The position numbers and the translations under genes were made by a program. 64,000 bases of DNA from Balaenoptera acutorostrata (taxonomy: Eukaryota; Chordata; Mammalia; Artiodactyla; Balaenopteridae): contig NW_026645859.1 of assembly GCF_949987535.1 (NCBI RefSeq), positions 1-64,000 on the forward strand, in the 5' to 3' direction. Shown here piece after piece: positions 23,303-36,378 of this stretch. The notes under the pieces were generated by a model. The model searched no databases. It was not told the DNA's origin and saw only the letters and a program-made list of their open reading frames with translations. The number at the start of each line of letters is the position of its first letter. Position 1 is the stretch's first letter.

Positions 23303-26300
23303 GTGTCTAAACTCTTCACCATGGCTGGACCCCCAAATAATATTCCTTTACGTGCTAAGGGGTATCTACAGAGTGGGATAGGATTAATAACTACCCTAAC
23401 CCTAACGCGTACCCTAACCCTAAACCCTACCCTAACCCTAACGCATACCCTAATCCTAACCCGTACCCTAAACCGAGCCCTAACCCTAACACTAGCGCTA
23501 ACCCTAACCCTAACCCATAGCCTACGCCCTATCCGAACCCCTCCCCGAACCCGTACCCTATGCCGTACCCTAACCCTCACCCTAACCCTAACCCTAACCC
23601 TAAGCTACCCTTGACTGCTTCTGCCTCCAATAGATTTCCTAAGCACTAGTGTTTTAAGGAACAGGTTAAAAAGAGAATCCTAATGTGATTTCGTGATAAT
23701 GGGTGTGTTCCTTATCTTCTCCTAGTGTCTAAACTCTTCTCCATGGCTGGACCCCCAATAATATTCCTGTACGTGCTAAGGGGTATCTAGAGAGTGGGAT
23801 AGATTTAATAACTACCCTCACCCTAACGCGTACCCTAACCCTAACCCCTACCCTAACCCTAACGCGTACCCTAATCCTAACCCGTACCCTAAACCGAGCC
23901 CTAACCCTAACACTAGCCCTAACCCTAACCCTAACCCATACCCTACGCCCTACCCGAACCCCTCCCCGAACCCGTACCCTAAGCCGTACCCTAACCCTCA
24001 CCCTAACCCTAACCCTAACCCTAAGCTACCCTCGAGTGCTTCTGCCTCAAATAGATTTCCTAAGCACTAGTGTTTTAAGGAACAGTTTAAAAAGAGAATC
24101 ATATTGTGATTTCTTGATAATGGGTGTGTTCCTTATCTTCTCCTAGTTTCTAAACTCTTCTCCATGGCTGGACCCCCAAATAATATTCCTTTACGTGCTA
24201 AGGGGTATCTAGAGAGTGGGATAGGTTTAATAACTACCCTCACGCTAAAGCGTACCCTAACCCTAACCACTACCCTAACACTAACGCGTACCCTAATCCT
24301 AACCCGTACCCTAAACCGAGCCCTAACCCTAACACTAACCCTAACCCTAACCCTAACCCATACCCTACGCCCTACCCGAATCCCTCCCCGAACCCGTACC
24401 CTAAGCCGTACCCTAACCCTCACCCTAACCCTAACCCTAACCCTAAGCTACCCTTGACTGCTTCTGCCTCCAATAGATTTCCTAAGCATTAGTGTTTTAA
24501 GGAACAGGTTAAAAAGAGAATCCTAATATGATTTCTTGATAATGGGTGTGTTCCTTATCTTCTCCTCGTGTCTAAACTCTTCTCCATGGCTGGACCCCCA
24601 AATAATATTCCTTTACGTGCTAAGGGGTATCTAGAGAGTGGGATAGGTTTAATAACTACCCTCACCCTAACGCATACCCTAACCCTAACCCCTACCCTAA
24701 CACTAACGCGTACCCTAATCCTAACCCGTACCCTAAACCGAGCCCTAACCCTAACACTAACCCTAACCCTAACCCTAACCCATACCCTACGCCCTACCCG
24801 AACCCCTCCCCGAACCCGTACCCTAAGCCGTACCCTAACCCTCACCCTAACCCTAACCCTAACCCTAAGCTACCCTTGACTGCTTCTGTCTCTAATAGAT
24901 TTCCTAAGCATTAGTGTTTTAAGGAACAGGTTAAAAAGAGAATCCTAATGTGATTTCTTGATAATGGGTGTGTTCCTTATCTTCTCCTCGTTTCTAAACT
25001 CTTCTCCATGGCTGGACCCCCAAATAATATTCCTTTACGTGCTAAGGGGTATCTAGAGAGTGGGATAGGTTTAATAACTACCCTCACCCTAACGCGTACC
25101 CTAACCCTAACCCCTACCCTAACCCTAACGCGTACCCTAATCCTAAACCGTACCCTAAACCGAGCCCTAACCCTAACACTAACCCTAACCCTAACCCTAA
25201 CCCATACCCTACGCCCTACCCGAACCCCTCCCCGAACCCGTACCCTAAGCCATACCCTAACCCTCACCCTAAACCTAACCCTAACCCTAAGCTACCCTTG
25301 ACTGCTTCTGCCTCCAATAGATTTCCTAAGCACTAGTGTTTTAAGGAACAGGTTAAAAAGGGAATCCTAATGTGATTTTTTGATAATGGGTGTGTTCCTT
25401 ATCTTCTCCTCGTGTCTAAACTCTTCACCATGGCTGGACCCCCAAATAATATTCCTTTACGTGCTAAGGGGTATCTACAGAGTGGGATAGGTTTAATAAC
25501 TACCCTAACCCTAACGCGTACCCTAACCCTAAACCCTACCCTAACCCTAACGCATACCCTAATCCTAACCCGTACCCTAAACCGAGCCCTAACCCTAACA
25601 CTAGCGCTAACCCTAACCCTAACCCATAGCCTACGCCCTATCCGAACCCCTCCCCGAACCCGTACCCTATGCCGTACCCTAACCCTCACCCTAACCCTAA
25701 CCCTAACCCTAAGCTACCCTTGACTGCTTCTGCCTCCAATAGATTTCCTAAGCACTAGTGTTTTAAGGAACAGGTTAAAGAGAGAATCATATTGTGATTT
25801 CTTGATAATGGGTGTGTTCCTTATCTTCTCCTCGCGTCTAAACTCTTCTCCATGGCTGGACCCCTAAATAATATTCCTTTACGTGCTAAGGGGTATCTAG
25901 AGAGTGGGATAGGTTTAATAACTACCCTCACCCTAACGCGTACCCTAACCCTAACCCCTACCCTAACCCTAACGCGTACCCTAATCCTAACCCGTACTCT
26001 AAACCGAGCCCTAACCCTAACACTAGCCCTAACCCTAACCCTAACCCATACCATACGCCCTACCCGAACCCCTCCCCGAACCCGTACCCTAAGCCGTACC
26101 CTAACCCTCACCCTAACCCTAACCCTAACCCTAAGCTACCCTTGACTGCTTCTGCCTCCAATAGATTTCCTAAGCACTAGTGTTTTAAGGAACAGGTTAA
26201 AAAGAGAATCCTAATGTGATTTCTTGATAATGGGTGTGTTCCTTATCTTCTCCTCGTGTCTAAACTCTTCTCCATGGCTGGACCCCCAAATAATATTCCT

Positions 26301-27520
26301 TTACGTGCTAAGGGGTATCTAGAGAGTTGGATAAGTTTAATAACTAACCTCACCCTATCGCGTAACTTAACCCTAACCCCTACCCTAACACTAACGCGTA
26401 CCCTAATCCTAAGCCGTACCCTAAACCGAGCCCTAACCCTAACACTAACCCTAACCCTAACCCTAACCCATACCCTACGCCCTACCCGATCCCCTCCCCG
26501 ATCCCGTACCCTAAGCCATACCCTAACCCTCACCCTAACCCTAACCCTAACCCTAAGCTACCCTTGACTGCTTCTGCCTCCAATAGATTTCCTAAGCACT
26601 AGTGTTTTAAGGAACAGGTTAAAAAGAGAATCCTAATGTGATTTCGTGATAATGGGTGTGTTCCTTATCTTCTCCTAGTGTCTAAACTCTTCTCCATGGC
26701 TGGACCCTCAATAATATTCCTGTACGTGCTAAGGGGTATCTAGAAAGTGGGATAGGTTTAATAACTACCCTCACCCTAACGCGTACCCTAACCCTAACCC
26801 CTACCCTAACCCTAACGCGTACCCTAATCCTAACCCGTACCCTAAACCGAGCCCTAACCCTAACACTAGCCCTAACCCTAAACCTAACCCATACCCTACG
26901 CCCTACCCGAACCCCTCCCCGAACCCGTACCCTAAGCCGTACCCTAACCCTCACCCTAACCCTAACCCTAACCCTAAGCTACCCTTGACTGCTTCTGCCT
27001 CAAATAGATTTCCTAAGCACTAGTGTTTTAAGGAACAGTTTAAAAACAGAATCATATTGTGATTTCTTGATAATGGGTGTGTTCCTTATCTTCTCCTAGT
27101 GTCTAAACTCTTCTCCATGGCTGGACCCCCAAATAATATTCCTTTACGTGCTAAGGGGTATCTAGAGAGTGGGATAGGTTTAATAACTACCCTCACGCTA
27201 AAGCGTACCCTAACCCTAACCACTACCCTAACATTAACGCGTACCCTAATCCTAACCCGTACCCTAAACCGAGCCCTAACCCTAACACTAACCCTAACCC
27301 TAACCCTAACCCATACCCTACGCCCTACCCGAACCCCTCCCCGAACCCGTAACCTAAGCCGTACCCTAACCCTCACCCTAACCCTAAACCTAACCCTCAG
27401 CTACCCTTGACTGCTTCTGCCTCCAATAGATTTCCTAAGCACTAGTGTTTTAAGGAACAGGTTAAAAAGAGAATCCTAATGTGATTTCTTGATAATGGGT
27501 GTGTTCCTTATCTTCTCCTC
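22881..27520 (+). repeat. 11-monomer higher-order repeat, copy 1 (4640 bp)
   Basis: The order is M' T D K, two unassigned units, T R S D K. Markers recurring every 4640 bp include AGTGCTTTAAGG (C at 23230), a CTCGAG site at 24031-24036, AATATGATTTC, TTCTGTCTCTAATAG and a GATTTTTTGAT stretch near 25375. This copy has G at 25361 (AAAAAGGGAATCC). It has a private GGATTAATAAC near 23382. Confidence 0.9.
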
Positions 27521-30500
27521 GTGTCTAAACTCTTCTCCATGGCTGGACCCCCAAATAATATTCCTTTACGTGCTAATGGGTACCTAGAGAGTGGGATAGG
27601 TTTAATATCTACCCTCACCATAACGCGTACCCTAAACCTAACCCCTACCCTAACCCTAACGCGTACCCTAATCCTAACCCGTACCCTAAACCGAGCCCTA
27701 ACCCTAACACTAACCCTAACCCTAACCCTAACCCATACCCTACGCCCTACCCGAACCCCTCCCCGAACCCGTACCCTAAGCCGTACCCTAACCCTCACCC
27801 TAACCCTAACCCTAACCCTAAGCTACCCTTGACTGCTTCTGCCTCCAATAGATTTCCTAAGCACTAGTGCTTTAAGGAACAGGTTAAAAAGAGAATCCTA
27901 ATGTGATTTCTTGATAATGGGTGTGTTCCTTATCTTCTCCTCGTGTCTAAACTCTTCACCATGGCTGGACCCCCAAATAATATTCCTTTACGTGCTAAGG
28001 GGTATCTACAGAGTGGGATAGGTTTAATAACTACCCTAACCCTAACGCGTACCCTAACCCTAAACCCTACCCTAACCCTAACGCATACCCTAATCCTAAC
28101 CCGTACCCTAAACCGAGCCCTAACCCTAACACTAGCGCTAACCCTAACCCTAACCCATAGCCTACGCCCTATCCGAACCCCTCCCCGAACCCGTACCCTA
28201 TGCCGTACCCTAACCCTCACCCTAACCCTAACCCTAACCCTAAGCTACCCTTGACTGCTTCTGCCTCCAATAGATTTCCTAAGCACTAGTGTTTTAAGGA
28301 ACAGGTTAAAAAGAGAATCCTAATGTGATTTCGTGATAATGGGTGTGTTCCTTATCTTCTCCTAGTGTCTAAACTCTTCTCCATGGCTGGACCCCCAATA
28401 ATATTCCTGTACGTGCTAAGGGGTATCTAGAGAGTGGGATAGATTTAATAACTACCCTCACCCTAACGCGTACCCTAACCCTAACCCCTACCCTAACCCT
28501 AACGCGTACCCTAATCCTAACCCGTACCCTAAACCGAGCCCTAACCCTAACACTAGCCCTAACCCTAACCCTAACCCATACCCTACGCCCTACCCGAACC
28601 CCTCCCCGAACCCGTACCCTAAGCCGTACCCTAACCCTCACCCTAACCCTAACCCTAACCCTAAGCTACCCTCGAGTGCTTCTGCCTCAAATAGATTTCC
28701 TAAGCACTAGTGTTTTAAGGAACAGTTTAAAAAGAGAATCATATTGTGATTTCTTGATAATGGGTGTGTTCCTTATCTTCTCCTAGTTTCTAAACTCTTC
28801 TCCATGGCTGGACCCCCAAATAATATTCCTTTACGTGCTAAGGGGTATCTAGAGAGTGGGATAGGTTTAATAACTACCCTCACGCTAAAGCGTACCCTAA
28901 CCCTAACCACTACCCTAACACTAACGCGTACCCTAATCCTAACCCGTACCCTAAACCGAGCCCTAACCCTAACACTAACCCTAACCCTAACCCTAACCCA
29001 TACCCTACGCCCTACCCGAATCCCTCCCCGAACCCGTACCCTAAGCCGTACCCTAACCCTCACCCTAACCCTAACCCTAACCCTAAGCTACCCTTGACTG
29101 CTTCTGCCTCCAATAGATTTCCTAAGCATTAGTGTTTTAAGGAACAGGTTAAAAAGAGAATCCTAATATGATTTCTTGATAATGGGTGTGTTCCTTATCT
29201 TCTCCTCGTGTCTAAACTCTTCTCCATGGCTGGACCCCCAAATAATATTCCTTTACGTGCTAAGGGGTATCTAGAGAGTGGGATAGGTTTAATAACTACC
29301 CTCACCCTAACGCATACCCTAACCCTAACCCCTACCCTAACACTAACGCGTACCCTAATCCTAACCCGTACCCTAAACCGAGCCCTAACCCTAACACTAA
29401 CCCTAACCCTAACCCTAACCCATACCCTACGCCCTACCCGAACCCCTCCCCGAACCCGTACCCTAAGCCGTACCCTAACCCTCACCCTAACCCTAACCCT
29501 AACCCTAAGCTACCCTTGACTGCTTCTGTCTCTAATAGATTTCCTAAGCATTAGTGTTTTAAGGAACAGGTTAAAAAGAGAATCCTAATGTGATTTCTTG
29601 ATAATGGGTGTGTTCCTTATCTTCTCCTCGTTTCTAAACTCTTCTCCATGGCTGGACCCCCAAATAATATTCCTTTACGTGCTAAGGGGTATCTAGAGAG
29701 TGGGATAGGTTTAATAACTACCCTCACCCTAACGCGTACCCTAACCCTAACCCCTACCCTAACCCTAACGCGTACCCTAATCCTAAACCGTACCCTAAAC
29801 CGAGCCCTAACCCTAACACTAACCCTAACCCTAACCCTAACCCATACCCTACGCCCTACCCGAACCCCTCCCCGAACCCGTACCCTAAGCCATACCCTAA
29901 CCCTCACCCTAAACCTAACCCTAACCCTAAGCTACCCTTGACTGCTTCTGCCTCCAATAGATTTCCTAAGCACTAGTGTTTTAAGGAACAGGTTAAAAAG
30001 AGAATCCTAATGTGATTTTTTGATAATGGGTGTGTTCCTTATCTTCTCCTCGTGTCTAAACTCTTCACCATGGCTGGACCCCCAAATAATATTCCTTTAC
30101 GTGCTAAGGGGTATCTACAGAGTGGGATAGGTTTAATAACTACCCTAACCCTAACGCGTACCCTAACCCTAAACCCTACCCTAACCCTAACGCATACCCT
30201 AATCCTAACCCGTACCCTAAACCGAGCCCTAACCCTAACACTAGCGCTAACCCTAACCCTAACCCATAGCCTACGCCCTATCCGAACCCCTCCCCGAACC
30301 CGTACCCTATGCCGTACCCTAACCCTCACCCTAACCCTAACCCTAACCCTAAGCTACCCTTGACTGCTTCTGCCTCCAATAGATTTCCTAAGCACTAGTG
30401 TTTTAAGGAACAGGTTAAAGAGAGAATCATATTGTGATTTCTTGATAATGGGTGTGTTCCTTATCTTCTCCTCGCGTCTAAACTCTTCTCCATGGCTGGA

Positions 30501-30641
30501 CCCCTAAATAATATTCCTTTACGTGCTAAGGGGTATCTAGAGAGTGGGATAGGTTTAATAACTACCCTCACCCTAACGCGTACCCTAACCCTAACCCCTA
30601 CCCTAACCCTAACGCGTACCCTAATCCTAACCCGTACTCTA
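27521..30641 (+). repeat. 11-monomer higher-order repeat, copy 2 (truncated)
   Basis: Seven complete units and part of an eighth match copy 1 at an offset of 4640 bp. The C of AGTGCTTT is at 27870 and CTCGAG at 28671-28676. This copy has A at 30001 where copy 1 has G. It is cut by the duplication joint inside the 30474 unit. Confidence 0.88.
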
Positions 30642-30895
30642 AACCGAGCCCTAACCCTAACACTAGCCCTAACCCTAACCCTAACCCATACCCTACGCCC
30701 TACCCGAACCCCTCCCCGAACCCGTACCCTAAGCCGTACCCTAACCCTCACCCTCAGCCTAACCCTAACCCTAAGCTACCCTTGACTGCTTCTGCCTCCA
30801 ATAGATTTCCTAAGCACTAGTGATTTAAGGAACAGGTCAAAAAGAGAATCCTAATGTGATTTCTTCATAATGGGTGTGTTCCTTAACTTCTCCTC
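30474..30895 (+). repeat. Chimeric monomer at the joint of the 43-monomer duplication
   Basis: The left half is the R sub-lineage (CTCGCGTCTAAAC, CCCCTAAAT, CCGTACTCTAAACC), as in the units at 25834, 38910 and 43550. The right half follows the 12338 unit (CATACCCTACGCC where R has CATACCATACGCC, then CCTCAGCCTAACC and AGTGATTTAAGG). The switch lies between about 30642 and 30693, in a stretch common to both parents. This is what an unequal crossover within the hexamer block would leave. Confidence 0.85.
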
Positions 30896-33848
30896 GTGTC
30901 TAAACTCTTCTCCATGGCTGGACCCCCAAATAATATTCCTTTACGTGCTAAGGGGTATCTAGAGAGTGGGATAAGTTTAATAACTAACCTCACCCTATCG
31001 CGTACCCTAACCCTAAACCCTACCCTAACACTAACGCGTACCCTAATCCTAACCCGTACCCTAAACCGAGCCCTAACCCTAACACTAACCCTAACCCTAA
31101 CCCTAACCCATACCCTACGCCCTACCCGAACCCCTCCCCGAACCCATACCCTAAGCCATACCCTAACCCTCACCCTAACCCTAACCCTAACCCTAAGCTA
31201 CCCTTGACTGCTTCTGCCTCCAATAGATTTCGTAAGCACTAGTGTTTTAAGGAACAGGTTTAAAAGAGAATCCTAATGTGATTTCGTGATAATGGGTGTG
31301 TTCCTTATCTTCTCCTAGTTTCTAAACTCTTCTCCATGGCTGGACCCCCAATAATATTCCTGTACGTGCTAAGGGGTATCTAGAGAGTGGGATAGGTTTA
31401 ATAACTACCCTCACCCTAACGCGTACCCTAACCCTAACCCCTACCCTAACCCTAACGCGTACCCTAATCCTTACCCGTACCCTAAACCGAGCCCTAACAC
31501 TAACACAAGCCCTAACCCTAAACCTAACCCATACCCTACGCCCTACCCGAACCCCTCCCCGAACCCGTACCCTAAGCCGTACCCTAACCCTCACCCTAAC
31601 ACTAACCCTAACCCTAAGCTACCCTTGACTGCTTCTGCCTCAAATAGATATCCTAAGCACTAGTGTTTTAAGGAACAGTTTAGAAAGAGAATCATCTTGT
31701 GATTTCTTGATAATGGGTGTGTTCCTTATCTTCTCCTAGTGTCTAAACTCTTCTCCATGGCTGGACCCCCAAATAATATTCCTTTACGTGCTAAGGGGTA
31801 TCTAGAGAGTGGGATAGGTTTAATAACTACCCTCACGCTAAAGCGTACCCTAACCCTAACCACTACCCTAACACTAACGCGTACCCTAATCCTAACCCGT
31901 ACCCTAAACCGAGCCCTAAACCTAACACTAACCCTAACCCTAACCCTAACCCATACCCTACGACCTACCCGAATCCCTCCCCGAACCCGTACCCTAAGCC
32001 GTACCCTAACCCTCACCCTAACCCTAACCCTAACCCTAAGCTACCCTTGACTGCTTCTGCCTCCAATAGATTTCCTAAGCACTAGTGTTTTAAGGAACAG
32101 GTTAAAAAGAGAATACTAATGTGATTTCTTGATAATGGGTGTGTTCCTTATCTTCTCCTCGTGTCTAAACTCTTCTCCATGGCTGGACCCCCAAATAATA
32201 TTCCTTTACGTGCTAAGGGGTATCTAGAGAGTGGGATAGGTTTAATAACTACCCTCACCATAACGCGTACCCTAACCCTAACCCCTACCCTAACCCTAAC
32301 GCGTACCCTAATCCTAACCCGTACCCTAAACCGAGCCCTAACCCTAACACTAACCCTAACCCTAACCCTAACCCATACCCTACGCCCTACCCGAACCCCT
32401 CCCCGAACCCGTACCCTAAGCCGTACCCTAACCCTCACCCTAACCCTAACCCTAACCCTAAGCTACCCTTGACTGCTTCTGCCTCCAATAGATTTCCTAA
32501 GCACTAGTGTTTTAAGGAACAGGTTAAAAAGAGAATCCTAATGTGATTTCTTGATAATGGGTGTGTTCCTTATCTTCTCCTCGTGTCTAAACTCTTCACC
32601 ATGGCTGGACCCCCAAATAATATTCCTTTACGTGCTAAGGGGTATCTACAGAGTGGGATAGGTTTAATAACTACCCTAACCCTAACGCGTACCCTAACCC
32701 TAAACCCTACCCTAACCCTAACGCATACCCTAATCCTAACCCGTACCCTAAACCTAGCCCTAACCCTAACACTAGCGCTAACCCTAACCCTAACCCATAG
32801 CCTACGCCCTATCCGAACCCCTCCCCGAACCCGTACCCTATGCCGTACCCTAACCCTCACCCTAACCCTAACCCTAACCCTAAGCTACCCTTGACTGCTT
32901 CTGCCTCCAATAGATTTCCTAAGCACTAGTGTTTTAAGGAACAGGTTAAAAAGAGAATCATATTGTGATTTCTTGATAATGGGTGTGTTCCTTATCTTCT
33001 CCTCGTGTCTAAACTCTTCTCCATGGCTGGACCCCTAAATAATATTCCTTTACGTGCTAAGGGGTATCTAGAGAGTGGGATAGGTTTAATAACTACCCTC
33101 ACCCTAACGCGTACCCTAACCCTAACCCCTACCCTAACCCTAACGCGTACCCTAATCCTAACCCGTACCCTAAACCGAGCCCTAACCCTAACACTAGCCC
33201 TAACCCTAACCCTAACCCATACCATACGCCCTACCCGAACCCCTCCCCGAACCCGAACCCTAAGCCATACCCTAACCCTCACCCTAACCCTAACCCTAAC
33301 CCTAAGCTACCCTTGACTGCTTCTGCCTCCAATAGATTTCCTAAGCACTAGTGTTTTAAGGAACAGGTTAAAAAGAGAATCCTAATGTGATTTCTTGATA
33401 ATGGGTGTGTTCCTTATCTTCTCCTCGTGTCTAAACTCTTCTCCATGGCTGGACCCCCAAATAATATTCCTTTACGTGCTAAGGGGTATCTAGAGAGTGG
33501 GATAAGTTTAATAACTAACCTCACCCTATCGCGTAACTTAACCCTAACCCCTACCCTAACACTAACGCGTACCCTAATCCTAACCCGTACCCTAAACCGA
33601 GCCCTAACCCTAACACTAACCCTAACCCTAACCCTAACCCATACCCTACGCCCTACCCTAACCCCTCCCCGAACCCGAACCCTAAGCCATACCCTAACCC
33701 TCACCCTAACCCTAACCCTAACCCTAAGCTACCCTTGACTGCTTCTGCCTCCAATAGATTTCCTAAGCACTAGTGTTTTAAGGAACAGGTTAAAAAGAGA
33801 ATCCTAATGTGATTTCGTGATAATGGGTGTGTTCCTTATCTTCTCCTA

Positions 33849-35113
33849 GTGTCTAAACTCTTCTCCATGGCTGGACCCCCAATAATATTCCTGTACGTGC
33901 TAAGGGGTATCTAGAGAGTGGGATAGGTTTAATAACTACCCTCACCCTAACGCGTACCCTAACCCTAACCCCTACCCTAACCCTAACGCGTACCCTAATC
34001 CTAACCCGTACCCTAAACCGAGCCCTAACCCGAAAACTAGCCCTAACCCTAAACCTAACCCATACCCTACGCCCTACCCGAACCCCTCCCCGAACCCGTA
34101 CCCTAAGCCGTACCCTAACCCTCACCCTAACCCTAACCCTAACCCTAAGCTACCCTTGACTGCTTCTGCCTCAAATAGATTTCCTAAGCACTAGTGTTTT
34201 AAGGAACAGTTTAAAAAGAGAATCATATTGTGATTTCTTGATAATGGGTGTGTTCCTTATCTTCTCCTAGTGTCTAAACTCTTCTCCATGGCTGGACCCC
34301 CAAATAATATTCCTTTACGTGCTAAGGGGTATCTAGAGAGTGGGATAGGTTTAATAACTACCCTCACGCTAAAGCGTACCCTAACCCTAACCACTACCCT
34401 AACACTAACGCGTACCCTAATCCTAACCCGTACCCTAAACCGAGCCCTAACCCTAACACTAACCCTAACCCTAACCCTAACCCATACCCTACGCCCTACC
34501 CGAATCCCTCCCCGAACCCGTACCCTAAGCCGTACCCTAACCCTCACCCTAACCCTAACCCTAACCCTAAGCTACCCTTGACTGCTTCTGCCTCCAATAG
34601 ATTTCCTAAGCACTAGTGTTTTAAGGAACAGGTTAAAAAGAGAATCCTAATGTGATTTCTTGATAATGGGTGTGTTCCTTATCTTCTCCTCGTGTCTAAA
34701 CTCTTCTCCATGGCTGGACCCCCAAATAATATTCCTTTACGTGCTAAGGGGTACCTAGAGAGTGGGATAGGTTTAATATCTACCCTCACCATAACGCGTA
34801 CCCTAAACCTAACCCCTACCCTAACCCTAACGCGTACCCTAATCCTAACCCGTACCCTAAACCGAGCCCTAACCCTAACACTAACCCTAACCCTAACCCT
34901 AACCCATACCCTACGCCCTACCCGAACCCCTCCCCGAACCCGAACCCTAAGCCATACCCTAACCCTCACCCTAACCCTAACCCTAACCCTAAGCTACCCT
35001 TGACTGCTTCTGCCTCCAATAGATTTCCTAAGCACTAGTGTTTTAAGGAACAGGTTAAAAAGAGAATCCTAATGTGATTTCGTGATAATGGGTGTGTTCC
35101 TTATCTTCTCCTA
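33849..35113 (+). repeat. D-K-M trimer (1265 bp)
   Basis: Copy B equivalent of the trimer at 20773, with the shared CCCGAAAACTAG. Confidence 0.8.
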
Positions 35114-36378
35114 GTGTCTAAACTCTTCTCCATGGATGGACCCCCAATAATATTCCTGTACGTGCTAAGGGGTATCTAGAGAGTGGGATAGGTTTAATAG
35201 CTACCCTCACCCTAACGCGTACCCTAACCCTAACCCCTACCCTAACCCTAACGCGTACCCTAATCCTAACCCGTACCCTAAACCGAGCCCTAACCCGAAC
35301 ACTAGCCCTAACCCTAAACCTAACCCATACCCTACGCCCTACCCGAACCCCTCCCCGAACCCGTACCCTAAGCCGTACCCTAACCCTCACCCTAACCCTA
35401 ACCCTAACCCTAAGCTACCCTTGACTGCTTCTGCCTCAAATAGATTTCCTAAGCACTAGTGTTTTAAGGAACAGTTTAAAAAGAGAATCATATTGTGATT
35501 TCTTGATAATGGGTGTGTTCCTTATCTTCTCCTAGTGTCTAAACTCTTCTCCATGGCTGGACCCCCAAATAATATTCCTTTACGTGCTAAGGGGTATCTA
35601 GAGAGTGGGATAGGTTTAATAACTACCCTCACGCTAAAGCGTACCCTAACCCTAACCACTACCCTAACACTAACGCGTACCCTAATCCTAACCCGTACCC
35701 TAAACCGAGCCCTAACCCTAACACTAACCCTAACCCTAACCCTAACCCATACCCTACGCCCTACCCGAATCCCTCCCCGAACCCGTACCCTAAGCCGTAC
35801 CCTAACCCTCACCCTAACCCTAACCCTAACCCTAAGCTACCCTTGACTGCTTCTGCCTCCAATAGATTTCCTAAGCACTAGTGTTTTAAGGAACAGGTTA
35901 AAAAGAGAATCCTAATGTGATTTCTTGATAATGGGTGTGTTCCTTATCTTCTCCTCGTGTCTAAACTCTTCTCCATGGCTGGACCCCCAAATAATATTCC
36001 TTTACGTGCTAATGGGTACCTAGAGAGTGGGATAGGTTTAATATCTACCCTCACCATAACGCGTACCCTAAACCTAACCCCTACCCTAACCCTAACGCGT
36101 ACCCTAATCCTAACCCGTACCCTAAACCGAGCCCTAACCCTAACACTAACCCTAACCCTAACCCTAACCCATACCCTACGCCCTACCCGAACCCCTCCCC
36201 GAACCCGTACCCTAAGCCGTACCCTAACCCTCACCCTAACCCTAACCCTAACCCTAAGCTACCCTTGACTGCTTCTGCCTCCAATAGATTTCCTAAGCAC
36301 TAGTGCTTTAAGGAACAGGTTAAAAAGAGAATCCTAATGTGATTTCTTGATAATGGGTGTGTTCCTTATCTTCTCCTC
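35114..36378 (+). repeat. D-K-M trimer (1265 bp)
   Basis: Copy B equivalent of the trimer at 22038, with the shared CCATGGATGG and AGTGCTTTAAGG. Confidence 0.8.

Larger units (their letters stand above)
12506..30641 (+). repeat. 43-monomer duplication, copy A (about 18.1 kb)
   Basis: Copy A starts inside the 12338 unit and ends inside the 30474 unit. The units at 12760-15291 match those at 30896-33427 at an offset of 18136 bp. Shared rare markers include ATTTCGTAAGC, CTAGTTTCTAAAC, AATCCTTACCCG, ACACAAGCCC, TAGATATCC and CAGTTTAGAAAG. From 20351 onward the match is to 33427 onward at an offset of 13076. The two offsets differ by 5060 bp, exactly the 20351-15291 interval. The end coordinates are the left limits of the windows in which the joints can lie. 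Confidence 0.8.

Noticed and set aside
24031..24036. CTCGAG site recurring at 28671, 37107 and 41747 as a cloning scar
   Set aside because: It arises by point changes in CCTTGACTGC at the same monomer offset and travels with the 11-monomer repeat. There is no vector sequence near it.
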